Source of the DNA: FEN-1191 sp964528845
Lineage (GTDB): Bacteria > Pseudomonadota > Gammaproteobacteria > Steroidobacterales > Steroidobacteraceae
Assembly: GCA_964528845.1 (NCBI GenBank)
Contig: CAZGVE010000007.1
Coordinates: 1 to 64,000 of the forward strand
DNA length: 64,000 nucleotides
Reading direction: 5' to 3'
This document shows positions 8,202 through 18,423 of the stretch, piece by piece; position 1 is the stretch's first letter; every line of letters begins with the position of its first letter. The notes beneath the pieces were generated by a model, which saw only the letters and a list, made by a program, of their open reading frames with translations, made no database searches and was not told where the DNA came from. Made by a program: the position numbers and the translations under genes.

Positions 8202-9434
8202 ATGGCGCAAGCAACAACTGCCGTCCGGACCGTCAAGCGCGACGTCGCCTTCCAGTGGGAAGGCATGGACAAGAAAGGCCAGCGCATCAAGGGACGCAGC
8301 GTCGCGCCCGACGAGGCCGCGCTCAAGACCGAGCTGCGCCGGCAGGGCGTGGTCGCGACCCGCATCAAGAAGCAGGCGCAGACCTTCAAAACCGGCGGCA
8401 AGGTCAAGGCCGAGGACATCGCGATCTTCAGTCGCCAGCTCTCCACGATGCTGGCCGCGGGGATCCCGCTGGTACAGGCCTTCGAGATCATCGGCAACGG
8501 CCACGACAAGCCGGCGATGCAAAAGCTCGTGCTCGAGATCAAGGCCGACATCGAGGGTGGCACGACGCTGCACGAGGCTTTGGCCAAGCATCCATTGTAC
8601 TTCGACGACCTGTTCACGAATCTGGTCGAGGCCGGCGAGCAGGCCGGCGCGCTCGAGACGCTGCTGGACAAGATCGCGACCTACAAGGAGAAGAGCGAGT
8701 CGCTGAAGAAGAAGGTCAAGAAGGCGCTGTTCTATCCGGCCGCAGTGCTGGTGGTCGCCGTCATAGTCACGGTCGTGCTGCTGATCTTCGTGATCCCGCA
8801 GTTCGAGAGCCTGTTCAAGGGCTTCGGTGCCGACCTGCCGGCGTTCACGCAGATGGTGATCAACCTTTCCAAGTTCGTGCAGTCGAAGGGTATCTACATC
8901 GCGATCGTGCTCGGAGCCGGCGGCTATGCGTTCATCTATTTCAAGCAACGTTCGCGCAAGATGCGTCACTTCCTCGATCGGATCATGCTCAAATTCCCGA
9001 TCATCGGCCCGATCCTGAACAAGGCCGCGATCGCGCGCTACGCGCGCACGCTCTCGACCATGTTCGCGGCCGGCGTGCCGCTGGTCGAAGCGCTCGATTC
9101 GGTCGCCGGCGCATGCGGTAACATCCTGTTCGAGGACGGCGTGCTCAAGATGCGCGACGAGGTCGCGACCGGTCAGCGGCTGCAGCGGGCCATGGAGAAC
9201 ACCGGCCTGTTCCCGAACATGGTCATCCAGATGATCGCGGTCGGCGAGGAATCCGGCTCGCTCGATACGATGTCGGGCAAGGTTGCGACCTTCTACGAAG
9301 AGGACGTCGATGCCGCGGTCGACAGCATGTCGAGCCTGCTCGAGCCACTGATCATGGCCATCCTGGGCGTACTGGTCGGCGGACTGGTGATTGCGATGTA
9401 CCTGCCGATCTTCAAGCTCGGCTCCGTCGTCTAG
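8202..9434 (+). CDS. pilC: PilC, inner-membrane platform protein of the pilus
   Basis: This 410-residue polytopic protein anchors the assembly ATPase and passes pilins into the fibre. It has two T2SSF domains, about residues 73-195 and 275-398, each ending in hydrophobic helices (LFYPAAVLVVAVIVTVVLLI, and a last one near 375-400). GIPLVQAFEIIG and GVPLVEALDSVAG are the matching repeat motifs in the two halves. Length and position between pilB and pilD are standard. It ends three bases before the GTG of pilD, which implies translational coupling. Confidence 0.95.
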   Translation: MAQATTAVRTVKRDVAFQWEGMDKKGQRIKGRSVAPDEAALKTELRRQGVVATRIKKQAQTFKTGGKVKAEDIAIFSRQLSTMLAAGIPLVQAFEIIGNGHDKPAMQKLVLEIKADIEGGTTLHEALAKHPLYFDDLFTNLVEAGEQAGALETLLDKIATYKEKSESLKKKVKKALFYPAAVLVVAVIVTVVLLIFVIPQFESLFKGFGADLPAFTQMVINLSKFVQSKGIYIAIVLGAGGYAFIYFKQRSRKMRHFLDRIMLKFPIIGPILNKAAIARYARTLSTMFAAGVPLVEALDSVAGACGNILFEDGVLKMRDEVATGQRLQRAMENTGLFPNMVIQMIAVGEESGSLDTMSGKVATFYEEDVDAAVDSMSSLLEPLIMAILGVLVGGLVIAMYLPIFKLGSVV

Positions 9435-9436
9435 GC

Positions 9437-10351
9437 GTGTCCGGCCTGCTGCCGCTGCTGGCGCAGTCGCCGGCGCTGTTCATCGCGCTCGCGGCGCTGC
9501 TGGGCCTGCTGGTCGGCAGCTTCCTGAACGTCGTGATCTATCGCGTTCCGATCATGCTCGAGCGCCAGTGGCGCGCCGAATGCGCGCAGTTCGCTGATGC
9601 GTCCGGCACCGCCCCCACTGCGGCCACGCCGGCGGTGCCGGCCGCGCGATTCAACCTGCTCGTGCCCGGCTCGAGTTGCCCTGCCTGCGCGGCGCCTATC
9701 CGCGCCCACCAGAACATCCCGCTACTGAGCTATGCCCTGCTTCGGGGCCGCTGCGCGCACTGCAAGGCGCCAATCGCCGCGCGCTACCCGCTCGTGGAGC
9801 TGTTCACTGGACTGCTGAGCGCGGCCGTCGCGTGGCGCTTCGGTTTCGGTGCGGCCGCTGCCTGCGCGATCCTGATCACCTGGTTCCTGATCGCGTTGAC
9901 GTGCATAGACCTGGACCACCAGCTGTTGCCTGATGTGCTGACACTGCCGCTGCTGTGGCTGGGACTGGTCGCGAGCGCCACGGGACTGCGCTCGAACGGC
10001 CAGAGCCTGCCGGTCGATCCGGTCAGCGCCATCGCGGGTGCCGCGGTTGGCTACTTGAGTCTGTGGGCCGTCTATCATGCGTTCAGGCTGCTGACGGGCA
10101 AGGAAGGCATGGGTCACGGGGACTTCAAGCTGCTCGCAGCGCTCGGCGCCTGGCTCGGCTGGCAGATGCTGCTGCCGGTCGTCCTGCTCTCCGCCGGGGT
10201 CGGCGCTCTGGTCGGCATCGCGCTGATCGCGCTGCGGCGGACGCAGCACGGCACGCCGATTCCGTTTGGACCGTTCCTGGCCGGCGCGGGGTGGATTGCG
10301 ATGCTTTGGGGTCCGGGGATCGTGCGCGTCTATCTCGGCCTGTACCGCTGA
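9437..10351 (+). CDS. pilD: PilD, prepilin peptidase and N-methyltransferase
   Basis: This 304-residue membrane aspartic protease removes the pilin leader and methylates Phe1. A GTG start at 9437 places LVGSFLNVVIYRVP at the expected N-terminal position. The cytoplasmic loop has two zinc-type pairs, CPAC and CAHC. Catalytic aspartates lie in CIDLDHQLLPD and in GHGDFKLL (the GxGD motif). About seven to eight transmembrane helices follow the family pattern. Its substrates should include both neighbouring pilins and probably type II secretion pseudopilins encoded elsewhere. The coaE ATG lies four bases after its stop. Confidence 0.95.
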   Translation: MSGLLPLLAQSPALFIALAALLGLLVGSFLNVVIYRVPIMLERQWRAECAQFADASGTAPTAATPAVPAARFNLLVPGSSCPACAAPIRAHQNIPLLSYALLRGRCAHCKAPIAARYPLVELFTGLLSAAVAWRFGFGAAAACAILITWFLIALTCIDLDHQLLPDVLTLPLLWLGLVASATGLRSNGQSLPVDPVSAIAGAAVGYLSLWAVYHAFRLLTGKEGMGHGDFKLLAALGAWLGWQMLLPVVLLSAGVGALVGIALIALRRTQHGTPIPFGPFLAGAGWIAMLWGPGIVRVYLGLYR

Positions 10352-10355
10352 ACCG

Positions 10356-10991
10356 ATGCGCGTGGGCCTGACCGGCGGCATCGCGAGCGGCAAATCGGCC
10401 GTTTCGCAGCTGTTCGCGTCCCATGGCGTTCCCATCATCGACTCCGACGCCATCGCGCGCGCGCTGCTCGTGGAGGGCAATCCGCTGCTCGACGAAGTGT
10501 TCGCGCGCTTCGGCACCGATCTTGCGCGTCCGGATGGCAGCCTCGATCGGCCGCTGCTGCGCGCGCGGGTGTTCGCCGACAGTGCGACCCGCCACCAGCT
10601 CGAGCAGTTGCTGCATCCGGCCATCGCTGCGCGCGCGCAGGAGCTCGCTGGCGAGCTGACCGGACCCTATCAGCTGCACGTCGTGCCACTGCTGGTGGAA
10701 TTCGGGCTCGGTCCGCGCTACGACCGCGTGCTGGTGGTGGATTGCCCGCCATCGCTGCAGCTCGCCCGGTTACTCGCACGCGACGGGATCACGCCGGCGC
10801 TGGCACACGCCATGCTCGACGCGCAGGCCCCGCGGGCGGCGCGCCTCGCGGCCGCCGACGACCTCATCCGCAACGAAGGCAGCATCGAGGCGCTGGCGCC
10901 GCAGGTCGCGAATCTGCATGCCCGATACCTGCTCCTGGCGGCTGCGGCAATCTCAAGCGTTTACGGCGGCGCCGGGCCTCAAGCACAATAG
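10356..10991 (+). CDS. coaE: Dephospho-CoA kinase
   Basis: This 211-residue enzyme phosphorylates dephospho-CoA with ATP, the last step of coenzyme A synthesis. Walker A GGIASGKS occupies residues 7-14, followed by PIIDSDAIAR, the conserved substrate-binding stretch, and VPLLVEFGL in the CoA domain. Starting at the ATG at 10356 puts the P-loop at its usual distance from the N-terminus; the longer open frame overlaps pilD. Placement after pilD is common in gammaproteobacteria. Confidence 0.95.
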   Translation: MRVGLTGGIASGKSAVSQLFASHGVPIIDSDAIARALLVEGNPLLDEVFARFGTDLARPDGSLDRPLLRARVFADSATRHQLEQLLHPAIAARAQELAGELTGPYQLHVVPLLVEFGLGPRYDRVLVVDCPPSLQLARLLARDGITPALAHAMLDAQAPRAARLAAADDLIRNEGSIEALAPQVANLHARYLLLAAAAISSVYGGAGPQAQ

Positions 10992-10995
10992 CCTG

Positions 10996-11817
10996 ATGTC
11001 CGAGCCCGTCAGCATGCCTGCCGATCCCTCCGCACCGAACGCGGAGGCGGCGGCAGAGTCGGCGGTGTTCGAGCAGCCGCTGAACGAGCGCATGCGCACG
11101 TTTCTGCGACTGGACTTCCTGTACAGCCAGGCCGTCTACCACAACGAGAAGGCCAGCTCCTGGGGCAGCCGCGCGGCGGTCGACAGCCTGCTGGACATCC
11201 TGGCCATCATGACGCGCGGCGATCTGCGCGGCGACGTGCTCAAGGATCTCGAGCGCCACCTCGTGCTGCTCAACGATTTCCAGCACCGCGCCGGCATCGA
11301 TACGGCGCGCCTGCGCGCGCTGATGGCAAACCTCGTGCGCCTGCGCACGGAACTGGCAGCGGTGGGCGCCTCCTGGCTGCAGCCGCTGCGCGATTCGGAG
11401 TTCCTGGCGGCGATCAAGCACCGCAGCGCGATCCCGGGTGGCACCTGCGAGTTCGACCTGCCAGACTACTTCTACTGGCTCAACCAGCCCTCGACGCTGC
11501 GCATCGAGGCCTTCGGCCGCTGGCTGACGTTGCTGCGCCCGCTATGCGACGCGATCGCCGAACTGCTCTGGCTCACGCGCCAGAACGGCCGCCCGCGCGA
11601 GGAGCTGGCGGTCGGCGGAGTGTTCACCGTGAACTTCGATCGCGACACCCCGTACCAGCTGCTGCGCATCAGTCTGCCGGCCAGCACACCGCTGTATCCG
11701 GAGATCAGCGGCAGCCATTACCGCTGCAGCCTGCGCTTCCTCACCTGGCACGGGATCGAACAGCGCCCCACCCAGACCGAGGCGGACGTGCCCTTCACGC
11801 TGATCTGCTGCCCCTGA
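10996..11817 (+). CDS. zapD: ZapD, FtsZ-bundling cell division factor
   Basis: This 273-residue cytoplasmic protein cross-links FtsZ filaments at the Z ring. FEQPLNERMRTFLRLDFLY near residues 26-44 is the family signature. The rest is mainly helical, with a conserved centre around GTCEFDLPDYFYWL. The ATG at 10996 follows coaE by four bases. The first 25 residues are Ala/Glu-rich and not conserved, so translation might start a little later. Its target FtsZ is encoded at 18.4 kb. Confidence 0.93.
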   Translation: MSEPVSMPADPSAPNAEAAAESAVFEQPLNERMRTFLRLDFLYSQAVYHNEKASSWGSRAAVDSLLDILAIMTRGDLRGDVLKDLERHLVLLNDFQHRAGIDTARLRALMANLVRLRTELAAVGASWLQPLRDSEFLAAIKHRSAIPGGTCEFDLPDYFYWLNQPSTLRIEAFGRWLTLLRPLCDAIAELLWLTRQNGRPREELAVGGVFTVNFDRDTPYQLLRISLPASTPLYPEISGSHYRCSLRFLTWHGIEQRPTQTEADVPFTLICCP

Positions 11818-11849
11818 AGTCGGAGTCGAAGGGCCGCCTCACCAGCCGC

Positions 11850-12050
11850 ATGGCACCACAGCTGCTCTGTCCCACCTGCCGGCGCGCGCTCGAATGGTCG
11901 GAGGCTTTTCCGGAGCGCCCGTTCTGCAGCGCGCGCTGCCGCCTCATCGACCTGGGCGCATGGCTGGCCGAACGGCATGCGATCCCCGGCGAGCCGAGTG
12001 ATGTGCTCGAGCCGCCGCAGGCGGCCGCTGATTCCGGCGAGGAGCCTTGA
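11850..12050 (+). CDS. yacG: YacG, zinc-binding DNA gyrase inhibitor
   Basis: This 66-residue protein carries the four-Cys zinc site CPTC (residues 7-10) and FCSARC (26-31), followed by IDLGAWLAE, the usual YacG pattern. The family binds GyrB and inhibits gyrase activity. The ATG at 11850 lies 32 bases after zapD, and the coaE-zapD-yacG order is common. It ends facing the small unknown gene on the other strand, 28 bases away. Confidence 0.92.
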   Translation: MAPQLLCPTCRRALEWSEAFPERPFCSARCRLIDLGAWLAERHAIPGEPSDVLEPPQAAADSGEEP

Positions 12051-12078
12051 GTGCCGGGCAAACGCGCGAGTGCGGTGC

Positions 12079-12474
12079 CTACAGCTTGATCTTGCCGCCG
12101 CCCGGCAGCGGTCCGGGACCCGGCAGACCGCCTGCCACGTCCGGGACGACGATGCGCGAGGCGGACTCCCGACGAAATTCGCGTGCCTCGTCGATCGCCT
12201 GCTCGAGCGCTTCCCGCACCGCCGCGGGAAATTTCTGGATTGCCTCCTCGAGCGAGCGCGCCTCGATCTCGAACCCGAGCGGCAGCACGCCATTGGGGGT
12301 CAGCAGCTGGGTCTGTCCGGAATAGAGCACGGTACGGGCCGGGTCGGTAGTGCCATCGGGCAGCACCGGCACCAGCCGGCGGATCGTGCCGGCACGCCGG
12401 TCGGTGTAGAGGTCCTCCCGATACAGGTTGGCGCTGTCGATCTCAATTTCCGGCAGTCCGATGTCCTGGGCCAT
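12079..12474 (-). CDS. Small soluble protein of unknown function
   Basis: This 131-residue protein starts at an ATG at 12474 with GAGGTGA seven bases upstream, so it is very likely translated. There is no signal peptide, membrane helix or Cys. Residues 1-50 are polar (PEIEIDSANLYREDLYTDR, then TIRRLVPVLPDG). A compact central part contains LYSGQTQLLTPNGVLPLGF, followed by an acidic/Ala helix about residues 72-102 (SLEEAIQKFPAAVREALEQ). The tail is Gly/Pro-rich and basic at the end (GGGKIKL). It comes last in the leftward run after mutT, 42 bases away. It looks like a conserved cytoplasmic protein, but I cannot name a family. Confidence 0.7.
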   Translation of the reverse strand: MAQDIGLPEIEIDSANLYREDLYTDRRAGTIRRLVPVLPDGTTDPARTVLYSGQTQLLTPNGVLPLGFEIEARSLEEAIQKFPAAVREALEQAIDEAREFRRESASRIVVPDVAGGLPGPGPLPGGGKIKL

Positions 12475-12516
12475 TCGCGTTTCACCTCGGTCAGATCAGG
12501 TGGGTAAGATCAGGGA

Positions 12517-12914
12517 TCACACGCCCGTCAGCGCAAGCAGCGCCTCGACCACGGGCCGGTCGGCGACCAGCAGTTCCTCGCCGTGCAGCTGTGCCGTCGG
12601 CACCCATTTCAGCGGCTGGGCCTCGCGCCCGGACGGCTCGCCGCGAAACTCATCAACCACGAAGACCTCGAGCGCGACGCTGCGATCCCCGTAATCATGC
12701 CGCAACTGCAGCAGCGAATGACAGCGTCGCAGCTCGACGCCGAGTTCCTCCGCCAGCTCGCGTCCGAGCGCCTGCTCCGGGCTCTCCCCGGGGCCGATCT
12801 TGCCACCAGGAAACTCCCAGAATCCGGCCTGGTGCTTGCCCGGCGGCCGCTGCGCGATCAGCACGCGTCGCTGCGTGTCGAACAGCACGGCCGCGACCAC
12901 GCGCAGCACCTCGG

Positions 12915-12918
<4 letters not shown>
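12517..12918 (-). CDS. mutT: MutT, 8-oxo-dGTP pyrophosphohydrolase
   Basis: This 133-residue Nudix hydrolase cleans oxidised guanine nucleotides from the pool. The Nudix box spans residues 38-60 (GGKIGPGES, then RELAEELGV). WEFPGGK before it is typical of MutT proper. The ATG at 12918 overlaps the secA stop codon in an ATGA junction, so translation is coupled. The secA-mutT pairing is widespread in gammaproteobacteria; argJ, often between them in pseudomonads, is absent here. Confidence 0.93.
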
Positions 12919-15707
<2,789 letters not shown>

Positions 15708-15773
15708 GACCTGTCCTTTGAAAAAGTGTTCCGCATCAGCGACTTGAACGCATCAGAGGCGCCGCGGTGGGGT

Positions 15774-15779
15774 ATTGTA
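15774..15779 (-). promoter_or_regulatory. Possible -10 box of secA
   Basis: Read on the minus strand, TACAAT matches five of six -10 positions and lies about 67 bases before the secA start. No good -35 was found at 16-18 bases, so support is weak. Confidence 0.3.
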
Positions 15780-15791
15780 AAGGTAGACCGG

Positions 15792-15814
15792 GCGGCGAAG
15801 TAGTCGTTCGCCGC
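15792..15814 (-). terminator. Hairpin between the M23 gene and secA, possible terminator or attenuator
   Basis: GCGGCGAA and TTCGCCGC form an eight-base perfect stem with a seven-base loop, 63 bases after the M23 stop codon. No U-tract follows, so it could be a weak terminator or an mRNA stability element. Confidence 0.35.
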
Positions 15815-15876
15815 TGATCGAGGGACAGCGCCGCTGCAGGCGACCGTCCGCGCAGGCAGTCCGTGCGAAGTGAAGT

Positions 15877-16788
15877 CTAGTGGCCGACGTAGGCCATCGG
15901 ATCGATCTGACGGCCTTCCCGGAGCACCTCGAAGTGCACATGCGGGCCAGTGGAATGACCAGTCGAGCCCACGATCGCCAGCGCCTGGCCGCGCTCGACC
16001 TCCTCGCCTACGCTGACCAGCACCTGCTCGTTGTGCGCATAACGCGTGAGGTAGCCGTTGCCGTGGTTGATCTCGACCAGGTTGCCATAGCCCTCGCGCG
16101 GACCGGCAAAAGTGACGATGCCGGCTGCCACTGCCAGCACGTCGGCTCCGGCGTCACTGGCAAAATCGACCCCCTTGTGGAAGGCGTCCTCGCCGTTGAA
16201 CGGATCGATGCGCTCGCCGAAATACGAGGAGATGTAGCCGTCGCGGACCGGGCGGCCTGAAGGCTTGATGTCGGCGGACAGTTCGCGGCCGGCAATCACA
16301 CCCTCGAGCGAGGAAAGCTGAGCGCTTCGCACCTCGACCCGGCGTGCCAGATCATCGATCATCGCCGTCAGGTCCGGAACCTGCGGCTGGCGTCCGACGC
16401 TGTCGGAATCCGATCCGCCCTCGGGAGGATCGCTGTCGAAATCGAACTCGCGGCTATTGATGTTCGCCATCTGCGTGAGCTGCTTGCCGAGCGCGTTCAG
16501 CCGGATCACGTTCGCATTGATTGCGCCGAGGCGCACCGCGAGCGCGTCGACCCGGTCCTGGAGCTGGGATCGCAACGCAGCAACCTGCTCCTGCTCGGCC
16601 AGCAGAGCGAGGCCGGGATTGAGCAGGGCCACGCGCGCCATGCTGCGCTGCCCCAGCTGCAGCCCGAGCGCCAGCGCGCTTGCCAGCAGCCCGAGCGCCA
16701 GAATGCTGATGATCGTCAGCGTCACCGGGTGGGACAGGTTCAGGTGGCGGGCACGTCCGCGCCGCCGCGAGAAGAAAATGACGTTCAT
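15877..16788 (-). CDS. M23-family envelope metallopeptidase, membrane-anchored
   Basis: This 303-residue protein starts at an ATG at 16788, after a GGAG sequence. One N-terminal membrane helix (about 22-45) is followed by a helical segment (about 60-110) likely to form a coiled coil. The C-terminal M23 lysostaphin-type domain has zinc ligands in FHKGVDF and the HVHFE motif, plus GYGNLVEINHG. All ligands are present, so it may be an active peptidoglycan endopeptidase rather than an EnvC-type activator. The lpxC/DUF721/M23/secA arrangement is conserved in pseudomonads and xanthomonads. Confidence 0.88.
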   Translation of the reverse strand: MNVIFFSRRRGRARHLNLSHPVTLTIISILALGLLASALALGLQLGQRSMARVALLNPGLALLAEQEQVAALRSQLQDRVDALAVRLGAINANVIRLNALGKQLTQMANINSREFDFDSDPPEGGSDSDSVGRQPQVPDLTAMIDDLARRVEVRSAQLSSLEGVIAGRELSADIKPSGRPVRDGYISSYFGERIDPFNGEDAFHKGVDFASDAGADVLAVAAGIVTFAGPREGYGNLVEINHGNGYLTRYAHNEQVLVSVGEEVERGQALAIVGSTGHSTGPHVHFEVLREGRQIDPMAYVGH

Positions 16789-16961
16789 AGCTGTCGCTCC
16801 GCCCTTACGGGGATCGAGCCGGCGCGCCGGCACGGCAATCTTGCGTTGGACCTGTCTTCCGGCGACTGTAGTGAAGGCTGAGCTACAGTGCGGACCGTCC
16901 GCAAGCGGTCCGGTGGCTCTTCCTTCCCGACCTGAGCCTCGTTTGCCCTCGATCGGTGCGA

Positions 16962-17369
16962 ATGACTATGCACAAGAAGCCCCGGCATGACAAGAAGAGT
17001 GGCGCACGAAACGCCGACGATGGCGTGACGCAGTCGAATAAAACACTGAAAATCAATGATTTATTGTCAAAGCGGCCGGTACTCGCGCGTCTGACCGCGG
17101 CAATCCCGGCACAGCAGGCCTGGGTCGAGTGGTTGCGTGCCGAACTGCCGGCCGAATTGGCCGAACACGTCGTGAACGTGGTGCCGCGTCGCGCCGCCAC
17201 GGCCGGCGACGCAACCGAGCTGGTGATTTTCGCGGACTCGGCCGCCTGGGGCACGCGCCTGCGCTATGCGCTCTCCGCGCTCGACGGGCGGATCCGTAGC
17301 CGTGATGCCGCCGTCGCGGGCTGGCTGGTCAGGATCGCGCCGGGGACACGCCAGGCTGCCGGGACTTGA
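16962..17369 (+). CDS. DUF721 (DciA-like) protein
   Basis: This 135-residue protein is the only plus-strand gene between 12.5 and 36 kb. Residues 1-25 are basic and polar. The DUF721 core runs about 30-125, with AAWGTRLRYALSAL matching the family pattern near the end. DUF721 includes DciA, the proposed replicative-helicase loader of bacteria without DnaC, but short members like this are not all shown to load helicase. GTG 16956, ATG 16962 and ATG 16968 are all possible starts; none has a clear ribosome site. Codons for SNKTLKINDLLSK are unusually A/T-rich for this genome. Confidence 0.75.
   Translation: MTMHKKPRHDKKSGARNADDGVTQSNKTLKINDLLSKRPVLARLTAAIPAQQAWVEWLRAELPAELAEHVVNVVPRRAATAGDATELVIFADSAAWGTRLRYALSALDGRIRSRDAAVAGWLVRIAPGTRQAAGT
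17050..17063. promoter_or_regulatory. AT-rich palindrome with IHF-like motif inside the DUF721 gene
   Basis: AAATCAATGATTT at 17050-17062 is a perfect inverted repeat around a central base, and AATCAATGATTTA at 17051-17063 fits the IHF consensus WATCAANNNNTTR. It sits in a short A/T-rich patch in otherwise G/C-rich coding sequence. Function is inferred only from sequence. Confidence 0.35.
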
Positions 17370-17381
17370 GGCGCCAGACGC

Positions 17382-18311
17382 TCAGGATGCCAGGGCGGTG
17401 CTCGGTGCCGAATAGGCGGGCACGTAAGAGATCGGCGCCTGGTCGGAGCGCTCGAACACGACCTCTTCCCACGCCGTTGGATCGCGCAGCAGCGCCCGCA
17501 GCAGCGCATTGTTGAGCCCGTGGCCGGATTTGTGGCCGCTGAACTCGCCGATCAGGCTATGGCCCAGCAGGTAGAGGTCGCCGATCGCGTCGAGGATCTT
17601 GTGTTTGACGAACTCGTCCTCGTAGCGCAGACCGTCCTCGTTCATGACGCCGGTTTCGTCCAGCACGATCGCATTGTCGAGGGTTCCGCCCAGGGCGAGA
17701 TTGTGCTTGCGCAGCGTCTCAATGTCGCGCATGAAACCAAAGGTGCGAGCCCGGCTGATCTCCTTCAGGAATGAGGTGGTCGAGAAATCCATGGACGCGC
17801 GCTGCAGCCGCCGTTTGAAAATCGGGTGGTCGAATTCGATCTCGAAATTGACCTTGAATCCCTCGAACGGATCGAAGCGCGCCCACTTGTCGCCGTCGGC
17901 GACAGCCACCGACCGGCGCACACGGATGAAGCGCTTCGGTGCCAGCTGTTCCTCGATGCCGGCGGACTGCAGCAGGAACACGAATGGCCCGGCACTGCCG
18001 TCCATGATCGGCACTTCCCCCGCGCTGACCTCGACGCAGGCATTGTCGATGCCGAGCCCGGCGAAGGCCGACAGCAGGTGTTCAACGGTCGATATGCGCG
18101 CCGCACCATTGACCAGGGTCGTGCCGAGTGTGGTCTCACCGACGTTCTCGGCACGCGCCGGGATGTCCACCGGCTCGTGCAGGTCCACACGACGGAAGCA
18201 GATGCCGGTGTCGACGGCTGCAGGCCGGACCGTCATCATGATCTGCTTGCCGGTATGCAGACCGACGCCCGTGGCCCGAATGGAGTTTCGCAGTGTTCGC
18301 TGGCCGACCAT
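17382..18311 (-). CDS. lpxC: LpxC, UDP-3-O-acyl-GlcNAc deacetylase
   Basis: This 309-residue zinc enzyme catalyses the committed step of lipid A synthesis. Zinc ligands are His78 (STVEHLLSAF) and the His and Asp of KHKILDAIGDLYLLGH near 235-250, with a further catalytic His in SGHKSGHGLNN. Length is normal. Its ATG at 18311 lies 110 bases after the ftsZ stop, a gap containing tetranucleotide repeats. In Escherichia coli LpxC is degraded by FtsH through its C-terminus; the end here (SYVPAYSAPSTALAS) is hydrophobic and could be such a degron. Confidence 0.97.
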   Translation of the reverse strand: MVGQRTLRNSIRATGVGLHTGKQIMMTVRPAAVDTGICFRRVDLHEPVDIPARAENVGETTLGTTLVNGAARISTVEHLLSAFAGLGIDNACVEVSAGEVPIMDGSAGPFVFLLQSAGIEEQLAPKRFIRVRRSVAVADGDKWARFDPFEGFKVNFEIEFDHPIFKRRLQRASMDFSTTSFLKEISRARTFGFMRDIETLRKHNLALGGTLDNAIVLDETGVMNEDGLRYEDEFVKHKILDAIGDLYLLGHSLIGEFSGHKSGHGLNNALLRALLRDPTAWEEVVFERSDQAPISYVPAYSAPSTALAS

Positions 18312-18391
18312 GGTGGGGGGTCTACAACCTCGCAGTTGCCGGGTCCGCGTAACCTAACACAGCGGCGACGGCTGGAGCCAACGGCCGCCAC

Positions 18392-18423
18392 CTTCCTTCC
18401 GTCCGTCCGTCGATCCGTCCATC
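18392..18423. repeat. CNTC tetranucleotide repeat at the ftsZ 3' end
   Basis: Eight consecutive four-base units of the form CNTC (CTTC, CTTC, CGTC, CGTC, CGTC, GATC, CGTC, CATC; one begins with G) reach into the ftsZ stop codon. The array lies in the ftsZ-lpxC gap. Confidence 0.6.
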
